Shown here piece by piece: positions 1 to 10,700 of a stretch of DNA of 64,000 nt (position 1 is the stretch's first letter; every line of letters begins with the position of its first letter). The stretch is taken from positions 67,678,001 through 67,742,000 of the forward strand of contig BSBM01000361.1 in NCBI GenBank assembly GCA_027924585.1, given 5' to 3'. The notes under the pieces are model-generated. The model ran no database searches. It was given only the letters and a program-made list of their open reading frames with translations, and was not told the origin of the DNA. This stretch comes from Larix kaempferi (Eukaryota; Streptophyta; Pinopsida; Pinales; Pinaceae). Made by a program: the position numbers and the translations under genes.

Positions 1-1004
1 CTTGAGATTTCCTCTTCTTGATTAATGTTCCTCAAATATGCCTTTTTCTACTCATAGCAATGCATAGCCTTCCGGATAGCATCATACAAGGTCTTAGGAT
101 CCATGAATTCAATTTTTTCTCTATAATTCTAGGGAAACCCACTTAAGAATATTTGAATATTTACCTTCTAATTTATGAGGAAATCTACATACCGGAGTAA
201 CTCTAGGAATTTATTCACATATTGCTCCATTTTCATATGTCCTAACATTATCTCATGGAATTCCTTACTCTTATAATCATAATACCTTTCAGAGAGGTAT
301 TTCTGTTTGAAATACTTTTCAAACTCCTTCCATTCAATATTCCTTTCTTTGAGGCTCTTCACTTCCTATAGGTGCTCCCACCATATTGAAGTTCTTCCAT
401 TCAAGTTAAAAATGGCAATCCTTGCCTTCTCATTCCTGAAGTATTCATGGGTCCTAAAGTACTTCTTCATTCCAAGAAGCCATGCTTCATCCTCCTATAT
501 AGTCTTACTCTCTCTGTTTAATGTAGGCGGCCTTACCTTCTTAAATTCCCCTAAGGAACCTTCTTTACAAGGATTCCTTCTCTTATATCTTTTGGCTTAA
601 TGCTTTGAGATATTAGACAAGATTCCCAGTCTACTTAACCTAATGCCGAGGTATTTGATGGAGACGTTCTTGTTCTCCTCCTAAATGAAACTCTTTCTTG
701 GCATTGATACCTTCCTCTAGAGTGACTGCTCACACTCTTCCCATCCTTGATACCATTGTTTTGCAAAATTTGATCCTAGATTAGATTTTTGTTGAAGATT
801 TGTTAGGATCTACAATATGGAAGCATTGATTTAATACTTCCCTTCTTGCACCTTAGTCATCCTTTCATTGAAACCTCTCATAGTCTCAACCATATTTGGA
901 GTTGTGATTTGTTCCCTCCTTCCATTGGATTTTGTTTTGGCATTACCACCTTGCACATATTCTTCATGCTCATAAGGATCTTATGCATCATCTATGGTGA
1001 TCAT
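1..1004 (-). pseudogene. gag: Chromovirus gag remnant of element E
   Basis: This is a decayed Ty3/gypsy capsid gene read right to left and running off the left edge. The likely ATG is at 1004 and is followed by a TAA where the related copy in element B (ATG at 36202) has a glutamine codon. Blocks shared with B in the same order are an acidic N-terminus (DPYEHEE), an EDEAWLLGMKKYF-like segment near 440-490, and the Retrotrans_gag core at 168-362 (YFKQKYLSERYYDYKSKEF). Several stops and frame changes separate these blocks, so no full protein can be made. The zinc knuckle and pol would lie left of the window. Family assignment is firm from the parallel with B; functional status is dead. Confidence 0.75.
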
Positions 1005-1192
1005 TCCACTAGTTAATTTCTTGATTCTTTTGCTTTCTACCCTCTTTCCTTTGCTATAATGGTCTTACTGTTGCTTCTAGAGTTGTGTGAAAAGGAAAGT
1101 TTTATTAGATAAAACATTAATAAATATTGATAGTCACTTTAATATTATCACTCTAGCTTCCTCCCATACTCAGAGGCCTAGTGTTGAGACCA

Positions 1193-1206
1193 TTGCTCTG
1201 ATACCA
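1193..1206 (-). other. Primer binding site of element E (initiator Met tRNA type)
   Basis: On the minus strand this reads TGGTATCAGAGCAA, the usual plant LTR-element site complementary to the 3' end of initiator methionine tRNA. Three bases separate it from the LTR end at 1210 (minus strand ...ATGACA). It fixes element E as minus-strand with its 5' LTR to the right. Confidence 0.85.
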
Positions 1207-1209
1207 CTC

Positions 1210-2541
1210 TGTCATGTCCCTAGTGGCCTCAATGTCCTATCATGACCATGGGGGATTTTTATTTTTATTTTATGATACCAAGACATGTCTATCTTTGTTA
1301 CTAAATTCATTTTTTGTGTAGTATTATGCACTATATGTTTTATTTCACTTAGCAACGCACCGTGTGCTTCACAATTTACTTTATACACAACACTGCGTGC
1401 ACTAAGTTAACCTTGTGAAATTTTGTGCTTATCAAATTTTCTATTGTGTAGCTACAATGCACACATTAAGTAAGACCATTGCATGATCCACTACATGAAA
1501 CCTTTATCCACTATGCTTCAACCGCCACACCCAAAATCCATTGAATGGCTACTTTAGCTACTAATGGCTAGTCATTGGTTTCCTACAGAGTTATCCTTGT
1601 ATGTGTAACAAGACTTCACATACAAGACATACATCTATATGCAAACATATAATGAAGTGAAATATCACATATCCAACACTTAGATAATATGAATCATGGT
1701 TACTGCTGACTAATCACTTATATTTAAAATCACTATTTATAACATACATCTTCATCATTTTGTAGCAGCATTCATATAATAGAACCAAAATAACAACAAT
1801 GAGACCAGAAGTAAACACTTATCTTAAATGTATCTTCTCCAAGAAAGTGATTGTGCAAGAGCAACATTCCACCCAATCATAGGAAATCTGTTTAGCATAT
1901 ACTCTTTATTCTAAGAGGACACCCTTGCACTAGGTCACATGATTTACTTAAGGAAAGGAGCACTATCCAGATCTCACTCATAGTCAAATAGGGACAAGGC
2001 CAAAACCAAGACAACCCTACTATGTTAATAGGATTTCCACAATCACATAGACTCAATATCAAGCTAAGCCAACCCTTGCTAGGTTAACAGGATGCAAGGG
2101 TAATTGAGGGAAATGCCGAGCTAATAAACTCTCCTCAGTGTTGTATGCAACTCAATTAGACTCAACCAGCTTGGGGTACACAATACCCGACCCACACAAA
2201 ACTAAGAAGGTACCTTTTCACTGCTCAACATTCCCCCCTGGAGTCACCTTCTTCTAGCTTCTATTCAGTGTGTGCATAGAAATACCACCCAAACCCGATC
2301 ATCTTCCAGGAGGATACAATCTCCACTAATGTCATCAGCCAGTTTCATGCTCCATAGAAATTTAGTACTTGATACCACACAATAATCCATAAAGGTTTTA
2401 CAACTTAGAAACAAGGACAAACAATCAAATATGGTTTTCCCTAAAAATTACAGACACCTCATGTAGATTCAATTAGCTTGGGGTCCACATTACCCACTGC
2501 ACACAACACCAAGAAGGTACCCCTTCACCGCTCAAAGGTGC
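1210..2541 (-). repeat. 5' LTR of element E, first part, interrupted by element A
   Basis: The LTR begins (plus-strand view) with TGTCATGTCCC next to the primer site. It is cut at 2541 by the insertion of element A and resumes at 18827. There is no ORF of note. Scattered resemblance to B's LTR suggests that E and B are related families: both have a cacaatacc...accaaaGaaggt-like block followed by a cagtg(t/c)gtgcata-like block. Confidence 0.65.
2143..2300. repeat. Local duplicate of the A insertion site
   Basis: This stretch resembles 2454-2541 joined to 18827-18880. Both contain caattag, then cagcttgggg or tagcttgggg, then agaaggtacc, then (with A removed) ctattcagtg and gtgcatagaa, then acccaaaccc. 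It is therefore an uninterrupted paralogue of the sequence that A entered, and supports 2541/18827 as the true insertion boundaries. Confidence 0.6.
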
Positions 2542-3446
2542 TGTTAGCACTTAGATTTTATTCCGGTTGTAAGAAAATAAGACCTAAGGTAACCTATTTC
2601 AAACCAAGCTTTAGGTAGAAGAACTAGCCATTTTCTCTACCAGAGAGGGCTCTCTCTTGATATATATGTGAAGGCTAAAATATACAAAGGGTTCTTTTTA
2701 GAATTTCTCAAAAAATATTTTTTGGTCGAAAAGGTAAACAAGAAACGTTGGGCATGGATTCAAAGCTTTCAAATGTATAATAAACCAGTAAGAGATTTTC
2801 ACCATACAAATTTTCACAGAGGCAAGATAGTAATCATATTACAGTCTATTTGATTTTTCAGGTGGCATAGAAAGAAGTAAAGACATTCCATCAACAACAG
2901 GCATCTATCCAAGATGAATCTATTTCCAACTTTGGAGAATATAATGGATATTTAAATGCAAATAAAATGAGGCATAACCAGTATGAATCTCAAGTTATTT
3001 CAAGTGCTCATTTAAATATAGAAGAAAACACTATGGGAGACATAACGAAGGAAGTAAACATGCACATATAAAGATAAGGAGAATAACAGACTGTAAGACT
3101 GATTAACTCATGAATCTCTGATATCAAAAGATAGGTACCATCACTGTACTGCTTTTATTTCTTCAAAAATAACTTCAAAACATACTTGTTTCTCAAAAAT
3201 TTTCCAACCCTTTCAACAATGACCTCCATTGTTTTTTATACAAAATTTTTAGAAGAAGCTCTACATAACTGCTTCTTCTAACTAATAATTAAAAATGCTT
3301 AACTAAAAGATAACTGTCTTCGAGCAACCCATAACTGTCTTTCAAATAATATTACAATTTTTTTTAAAAATAAAATTGTCTTTTGCCACTTGGCAAAACC
3401 TTTTGAATATCATCTTCTCGCCACATGGCAAGAGTTTCAAATGCAT

Positions 3447-6400
3447 TTAAGTATGAACAGAATATCTGGTCTTTCCGTACTTCTCCACATAATTCCACTG
3501 GTCAGCCGTGGGTAAGTCATAACTGGTCATTTCCTTCACCAAGACTCGCATCTCGATATGACCTGCATAAGAAATAGGGAGAAGGTTTGCACTAGTTGAA
3601 ATTAGCATATTTAAAATTTCAAATTCCCCTGACATTTTCTCCATTAGAATTTTTCCTGTGAGCATGTGATCTAGCTGCTGGAATTTTCGGTGATCCATCC
3701 TGATATCAAACAGTAATCTTTTATAATCATTTGGAGGAATTAATTCACTATTTTCGTTCCAGAAAGCTGGGAATCCTTTATTCACTAACTTGTCAAATTG
3801 CTTTTTGAACTGGATTACTTCTTTCCTTATTTCTCCTGCTTTGGCCTCGATGTTTTCGACATGTGAGTATTTGCCCAAGATCCTTCTGGCCCAAGTGATG
3901 ACAGAAATTCTGTTTGTTATACTCATGGCTGTTAGGTCTGCCTCGGATAAACTGTTTAAAAATGTTATTGCTTTCTGGGCTATTTCTTTCGGCTTTCTGT
4001 TTAGACTTTCCCTGACTGCCTGGCAACTGTTGAAGGCATCTTTGGCTACCTTTTCTTTAACTCTTATATAATCCAGATATGGCCTAAGTTTTTCAACCTC
4101 TTTAATGATCTGGTCCCACACCATATGTTTACATCCCTGCATAGCAGCTTGTCCTGTTGCATGAGCTGCTAATCCTTTATTATTATTGCTCAATTCCTGA
4201 TTATTTGCCTGTAAAGTTTTTATTTCTTTTTCTTTTACTTCATTTTCTTCTTTCAATTTCTGTACTTCTGCCTTTAACAGCTTGATTTCATTATATTTTA
4301 AACTTATTTGTGACATTGCCTGTGAAATTCCATCTACACTGGTCTTCTCTTCTTCCAAGCCTGTCTGTACCTGCTGCTGACTATTTTCCGCTAATTGTTT
4401 TCTCGCTGTTGCCAACTGTTCTTCCAAAATGAACCTTTCTTTTTCCCAATAGTCCTTTTCGTCAGAAAGCTTTAACATTTTAGCCGTGACATCATTGACT
4501 TCGTTAGATAGTTCTTCTTTCTCTTTTTCTAATACTGTCAATTCTGCGCCTTGAATGAGTACAGTATCTGGGATTTTCAATTTTCGTCTCAATGTTAAGA
4601 TCACATCTTCCTTCTCCTTGAGCAGTTTTGTGGCTGCGTCTCCATATTTATTAATCAAATCCATTTGCAATTTCTTAATTTGCTGTTGTCGAGACTTATT
4701 CTCCGCCTTTTCCTGTCTCAACTGATTATTTAATTTATCTACTGAATTCTTCAGTTTGTCTGCTCTCAATGTGGCTCCCAAATAGTCTGAGTATATGACC
4801 TCTCCAGTTTGTCTATGTAACAAAATTTTATCAGGGGCATTCACTTTTGACAGGTCTATCTTCATCTCTGAGATCTTGTTTTTTGTTACAACTGAGAATT
4901 TCAAAGAATTTTCTCTGATGTTCCTGCTGGTAAATAAGCTCACTTCATTATTTGATATATTCCTGACCTTCGGAAACAATTGACTTGTTTGCTTCGCGGA
5001 TTCTTGCTTATTTTTACTATGTTCATCAAATACGTCCATGATATTCCTGGGTCTATTTACATCACCCCCTACAGGGGTTTCTTCAATGTTGTATTCCTTC
5101 ACTGTAACTTCTGGTATTTCATCTTCTGTCGCTTTTGCTTCTTCTGAAATTGTTGTCAATTCTTGTGACTCATCAGTTTTCAATCTTTTTCCTTTTTCTG
5201 TCTCCTCATCATCAATGATCATAATATCCTGTATAGGTCTTTTGGACCCCACTAATGCAGTATTTATTTCGCTTTCTGCTCCTGCCGTTGTTTCTTCCAA
5301 TGATATTTCTTTGTCTGATGTGTCCGGAATATTTTCTTCTTTGTATTCGAGCCAGTTGGCTCTGTCTGCCATCCCTTCAACAATTTGATGATTCAGAGCC
5401 TTGATACGACGTTCAATTCTTCGTTTGGATATGATATTCAGTGGATCATATTCCATAGCTGCATCTGTCCCAAAATTCATGTCTTTTAACAACTTCTCTA
5501 TATATACAGCAGCGTTCTTATTCTTTATTGTGAACGGGCCTAATGTGAAAGGATATTTAATGTCCGTTGCTTGTCTATGAACTAAAAAATTGTTATCTTC
5601 TACAATCAATTTCTGTCTCAAGAATTCCAAGGAAAAAATCCTCAAGGTGAGGAATGCTGGTAACACATAGGGTTCGTGCTTGAAACCATACAATCTGACT
5701 ACTGTACTATCTTTCGATAAAAACCAGTCCCCTGTAGCATATCCTGTATTCAATTGCATTGATACCTGCATTTCCGGTAGTACCCTGGGCAGGTTTTTTC
5801 CGAAAATCATCTTAAAGATTGCTGAGAGCATGTAGTTGATAAAGTTGAACATATTATTTTCCAGTGGAGTTGTGAAAACAATCTCTGGGAACTGCAATTC
5901 TTCCTGAATGGATACCATAATCATTCTAATTAAAAAGGCCTGAAACCTGAAATGTCTGTGTGTGGAAAAATTGACCATCTGGTCATGAATCCTTTCTGCT
6001 ATGAACGTTTCAAAACTTAGTCGTGGAATTTGACTTTCGTCAATTCCCGACTGGACTATACTTATTCTGTACAATAAACTCAATTGAAACTCAGTTATAT
6101 ACAAATCCGTATCTAACCCTAAAACTACGGCCAACAGTGTCAAGACCAACCGAGTATTCTCATTAAAAAGATTGATATCTAAAGGGTAAGGGAGTTCCGA
6201 AATGCTAGTCTCTGGTCTGAGACACGTCGACAAAAACATTTCCCTATCACTCTGAGAAGTATGATAATTGAAACCTCAGAAAAACTTCAGGGTCTAGGGT
6301 TTGGGGCAAATCTACTTCCAGGGCTCTAATCAATTCGACTGGCTCGATTTTGCAAACGACTCTGGTTTTCTGGCTATTTAAAACGACTCTTTCTTCCCTG

Positions 6401-6639
6401 GAATAATTTTCGGCACACCAGGAGACGAATTCTGGGAAAACAGGAAATTGATCTGGGCAAAAAGCTATTAGAGATGACTGGTGAACCCTATGGGGGTCTA
6501 TACCCTCTTTTAATAACTCAGACAACTTAATTTTCACATCGGAGACCGGAAACCTAATTAGGGTGTCGTAAACATCTTCATCTCTGTCTTCTAGGGCATC
6601 TTTTGACCTAATAACGTCTATATCTTGGACAGTCTCCAT
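3447..6639 (-). pseudogene. LTR-internal accessory ORF of element A, frameshifted copy
   Basis: This is the left-LTR counterpart of the intact ORF at 14732-17881. It reads from ATG at 6639 for 130 codons, then shifts frame near 6270. Relative to the right LTR it lacks a 13-base segment and one A in a run of A. The remaining 930 codons are open to 3447. It keeps 19 codons near 5105-5160 (TTISEEAKATEDE...) that the right copy has lost in frame. The protein it came from has an N-terminal folded-looking part, an acidic lysine- and glutamate-rich linker, a long coiled coil and a helical C-terminus. Function is unknown. Confidence 0.8.
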
Positions 6640-6810
6640 TTAAATGCTTCTTTTAAACAAAATTTCGTTTAAAAAGTGTGACAGGTCACCAGACCCTACC
6701 TGTAAGTGCTTGCTTTTCGCCTTCTGTCGCAATCGCCAGCTTCCACCAGTCTTCGGAGCTCTCCAGGATAACGACACATGCAAAATGTCGTTATGTGGAG
6801 CCCTTTTCTT

Positions 6811-6818
6811 TTTATATA
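6811..6818 (-). promoter_or_regulatory. TATA box ahead of the LTR ORF (left LTR)
   Basis: The minus strand reads TATATAAA, 172 bases before the ATG at 6639, at the same spacing as in the right LTR. A second TATATAAAAG-like site lies at 7485-7494, only about 90 bases inside the LTR. Confidence 0.55.
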
Positions 6819-7079
6819 AGCCTTCTTAACATAACCTCCTTGCACCTTTATGGACGCGGGTCATATACAACCGTTGATCTTAGAAGCTTTGTTTTGGACC
6901 GTCAGATCTCGTCCCCCTTTATCCCGTCGGTGGTATCCGCGACCGAAAAGGCGGTTTCTTTTTCTGGTTTGCTTCCCGCGCGGATACACCATCTGCTGAC
7001 ACCTGTTATGGTGGTTTATTCTCCGCGACCGCTTTCCTTTATATCCCGTGCGCATGTTCCTAGCCGCGGATGAAACGTT

Positions 7080-7385
7080 GGCCGTTGATTTTATTTAGGC
7101 ATGTATCAGCCTTCCGATCATTGTAAAATATGATGCCACGTGCCATGGTCCTACCCAGCTTTCCCTGTTCGCCACGTATTGGGTCCCATCTTGCCAGGTA
7201 AGGTATCTTTCCACATTTCTAAAATGGGTGGTTCCGCGCAGTGCTATGGTGGTTTCCGATACCACTTTATCCATGCGCGGATGAATGAATATGGGACACG
7301 TGCCTTGGTGGTATTATGTCCGCTACCACCCTCCACCGTTTGTCGACGATCACATTGGCGACGCGGGGTTAATATGGACCGTTGA
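7080..7385 (-). promoter_or_regulatory. U3 region with G-boxes and repeated CCGTTGAT motifs
   Basis: CACGTG occurs at 7137-7142 and 7297-7302. The short motif ccgttgat recurs near 6864, 7082 and 7379, and variants of gtggtat and cgcggatga recur between. The same arrangement sits in the right LTR (CACGTG at 18379-18384 and 18539-18544). CACGTG is a known bZIP/bHLH target in plants; its use here is inferred. Confidence 0.45.
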
Positions 7386-7584
7386 TCTTGATCTATAATA
7401 TCTCCGCCGACGAAACTTGACTGGGGCTTAACCTTTACATTATATTTGCTGGCGGACTTTATACATATGGGTTTTTCTTATATTCTTTTATATAAAAACC
7501 TTCAATTCAACCCTTTTTGTGATGATTCTTTATCTTAGGACCTTTTAGCAAAAATTTCAATTTTCCTCAGACCTGGTGTCAACA

Positions 7585-7729
7585 ACTGGCTCCAACTGGG
7601 GATGCTATCCTCCCTGCGAGGTAGCAAAGAACATCGTAGACCAAGTGCCTGATCCATTGGGCCGCATTCAAACTTTTTCTTTTTTTTAAATATCTACACT
7701 GTACAGGAACTTTCTTTTACTTCTATCTG
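7585..7729 (-). other. Polypurine-tract region of element A
   Basis: This is the gap between the stop of pol and the start of the 3' LTR. On the minus strand it has a purine run GCAGGGAGGATAG, but about 20 bases of mixed sequence (ending GGAGCCAGT) lie between it and the LTR. The plus-strand primer is therefore likely here but not sharply defined. Confidence 0.4.
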
Positions 7730-10700
7730 TTAGGTCAAATAATGTTTGAGGTGTCTCCCATTTACTGGCCCTCCAGGATAAAATTCTCCATTGCAATTTT
7801 TTAAGATAAATGCATTTTCTCCTTGGCATCCTGCAACGATATATGGACCCTTCCATAAATGCTCAAACTTTCCATGGTGCTCTTCTTTCCTGGAATCCCA
7901 CTTCAAAACCAAATCATTTATTTGAAAATCCTTTTCCTTAACTTTTCTGTCAAATTTTTTTTTCATTTTTTCTTGATGCATTTGAGTCTTGTTATATGCT
8001 TTTTCTCTGACTTCATGCAACTCTATCATTTGATTTATTCTTCTTTGCATATGATTTGGTTCTTCATCAACTTCTTGTAACAATTTCATGACTGGCAATC
8101 CTAAATAAACAGGAAAAACTACTTCTGTGCCATATACCAACTGAAAAGAGGAAGTGCCAATTGCTCTTTTTGTACTGATTCTGTCTGCCCATAGAGCATA
8201 TTTCAGTTTAGTGTTCCAGGCCCTCTTATTATCCTCTAGCAACTTCTTTATGATTCTCACCAAACTTTTATTTGAAGACTCGGCTAATCCATTTCCTTGT
8301 GGCTAATAAGCTGTTGAATGATTTAGATGTATGTGGTATTTATGACAGAAATTTATCATCTTTTTTGACTTGAACGCTGGGGCATTATCTGTCACTATCC
8401 TTTTAGGACAGCCAAACCTGGACAAAATATTTTCTTCCAAAAAGTTCATAATCACCGTCTCAGTAGCATTTCTGGTTGGAATGGCCTCAATCCATTTTGT
8501 GAAGTAGTCAGTAGCAATCAAAATCCACTTGTGTTGTCCTGAAGAATTCGGGTTGATTTCACCAATAAAATCTAACCCCCACTGTTGGAAAGGTGCTTCA
8601 ACTGAAATGGGTTTCAATGGGAATGGCAATAATTCTCTTTTTCCATCGAAAATTTGACATTCATGACATTTTGTTATTTCTTTATACACATCGGAGTACA
8701 TGCTAGGCCAGTAAAAACCAACTCTAAGAATTTTGTTTATTGTAGCCTTCCATGAATGATGTCCTCCACACATACCTTTATGAAATTCCACCATAATATG
8801 CTGTGCCTCATTCTCTAAAAGACAATTTAACAATATTCCTCCTGGATCTTTCCAAAACAAATTCCCATCCAATATGCAAAACTTTGCAGCTTTCAGTTTT
8901 ACTGACCTGGCCCTCGTTTTTTCCATGTCTGCAGGTGCTTGGAGATTCTGTAAGACATATACAATATCTGAGTACCAGGGAGATAAAGAGAAATCTTCAA
9001 TTATTGGTGACTTTGGAACATCCTCGGACGAAGTTTCAGCCATAAAATTTATACTGAGGGAATCCCAATTTGTTTCTGTCATCATCTTAGCTAAACCTTG
9101 ACCTTTTATTAATTTGGTGGGTTTAATGTCCAGGTCATATTCCAGCAATACTGCTATCCATTTTTCTCTTTTCCCTTCAGGATCTGGTTGCGTAAGAATG
9201 TCTTTTACTGCTGCTGATGGAACATGTGCTATTGTATGAGAATGCAAAATATATATCCTGAAATCCTTCAATGCTTTCACCAAAGCATAAGCTTGTTTTT
9301 CCATGATGTTGTATTTTAATTCTGCATCTCTCAGAATCTTACTAAAAAATGCAATAGGCTGTTCTACACCTTCTTGATTCTTCTGCAATAATACCCCAGC
9401 TACTGTGTGTTCTGATGCATAAGTAAACATAATGAAATCCCTTGTATAATCTGGACTAATTAAAACCGGTGCTTCAGTCAGTGCTTTCTTGATGTTGTCA
9501 AAGGATTTTCTTACTTCTTCATTCCATTTAATTTCTCTATCTTTTCTCAACATTTCAGTTATATTTCTCAAAATTTCAGCAAAACTGGGAATGAATCTCC
9601 TCAACCAATTTACCCTTCCTATGAATGACTGAATCTCTTTCTTACTCCTAGGGATTCCTACCTTTTGTATTGCAGATACTCTCTTCGGATCGATCTTAAT
9701 TCCTTCTTTGGATATGATGTGTCCCAATAACCTTCCTTCTTCCATGCAAAAATGTGATTTCTTTGGATTTAATGAAATTCCAAACCTTCTACATTTTATG
9801 AATACTCTTTCCAAATGTTTCCAGTGATCAGCAGCGTTCTTTGAATAAACAGTGATATCATCCATGTATACCACCACAATTTTGTCCCTTTCATCAGCAA
9901 ATGCAATATCCATAGCTCTCTGAAATGTTGCTCCTGCATTCATTAGACCAAATGGCATTTTGGCGTACATAAACGTTCCCCAAGGAGTAGTAAAAGCAGT
10001 TTTTTCTTGATCCTCTGGATGAACTTTGATTTGATTATAACCCGAAAAACCATCTAGCATGGAAATTCTCTCGGCTCCCACAACTTGTTGTAAAACCTGG
10101 TCCATTTTAGGGAGTGGATAATTATCTTTCAAAGAAGCTCTGTTCAAGTTTCTAAAATCCACACACAGCCTTATTTCTCCATTCTTTTTCCTTACAGGTA
10201 CTAAATTTTCTAACCACTTGGAAAACCTCAGAGACACAATTATCTTAGCATCAAACAACTTCCTCACCTCTTTTTCTATCACTGGCAGTAGCTTGGGATT
10301 TATTCTTCTCAATTTTTGCTTAAAAGGCTTTTCACCTGGTTTAATTGGAATTGTATGTTGTATAACAGAAATATCATATTCCTTTAAATCCTCATAGCTC
10401 CAAGCAAAAACATCTGAAAACCTTTTCATTACTTCCACACTTTTATCTTCTTCTTTTCTTGGTAATTTCTTTGAAAGTTTTACCAATTTGGGATCTTTTT
10501 CAGAACCCAAATTATAATCTTTTACATCTTCAGGTTTTGGTTCAATCTTTGGATTCTTTACCACATCATTTTTATCAAATAGCTTTTCTAAAGGAATTAA
10601 ACCTCTAGGGATAACATTATTCTTCAATTGAATAATATCCTTACCTCCGATCCTCTGCTTGAATTTTTCGGCTTCCTCCGAGGAATCCACTTCATCTGGA

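Larger units (their letters stand above)
2542..7584 (-). repeat. 3' LTR of element A (5.04 kb)
   Basis: It is near-identical to 13827-18826. Differences include 13 bases plus one A missing around 6265-6285, which breaks the LTR ORF, and 57 bases near 5100-5160 that the other copy lacks. Confidence 0.95.

Noticed and set aside
5038-5388. Plus-strand serine-rich ORF in the A LTR
   Set aside because: It is the shadow of the acidic linker of the minus-strand LTR ORF, and is shortened in the other LTR by the 57-base deletion.
6678-7385. Plus-strand ORFs in the GC-rich part of the A LTR
   Set aside because: They cover the promoter-like U3 region, have no recognisable domain, and their codon pattern does not stand out.
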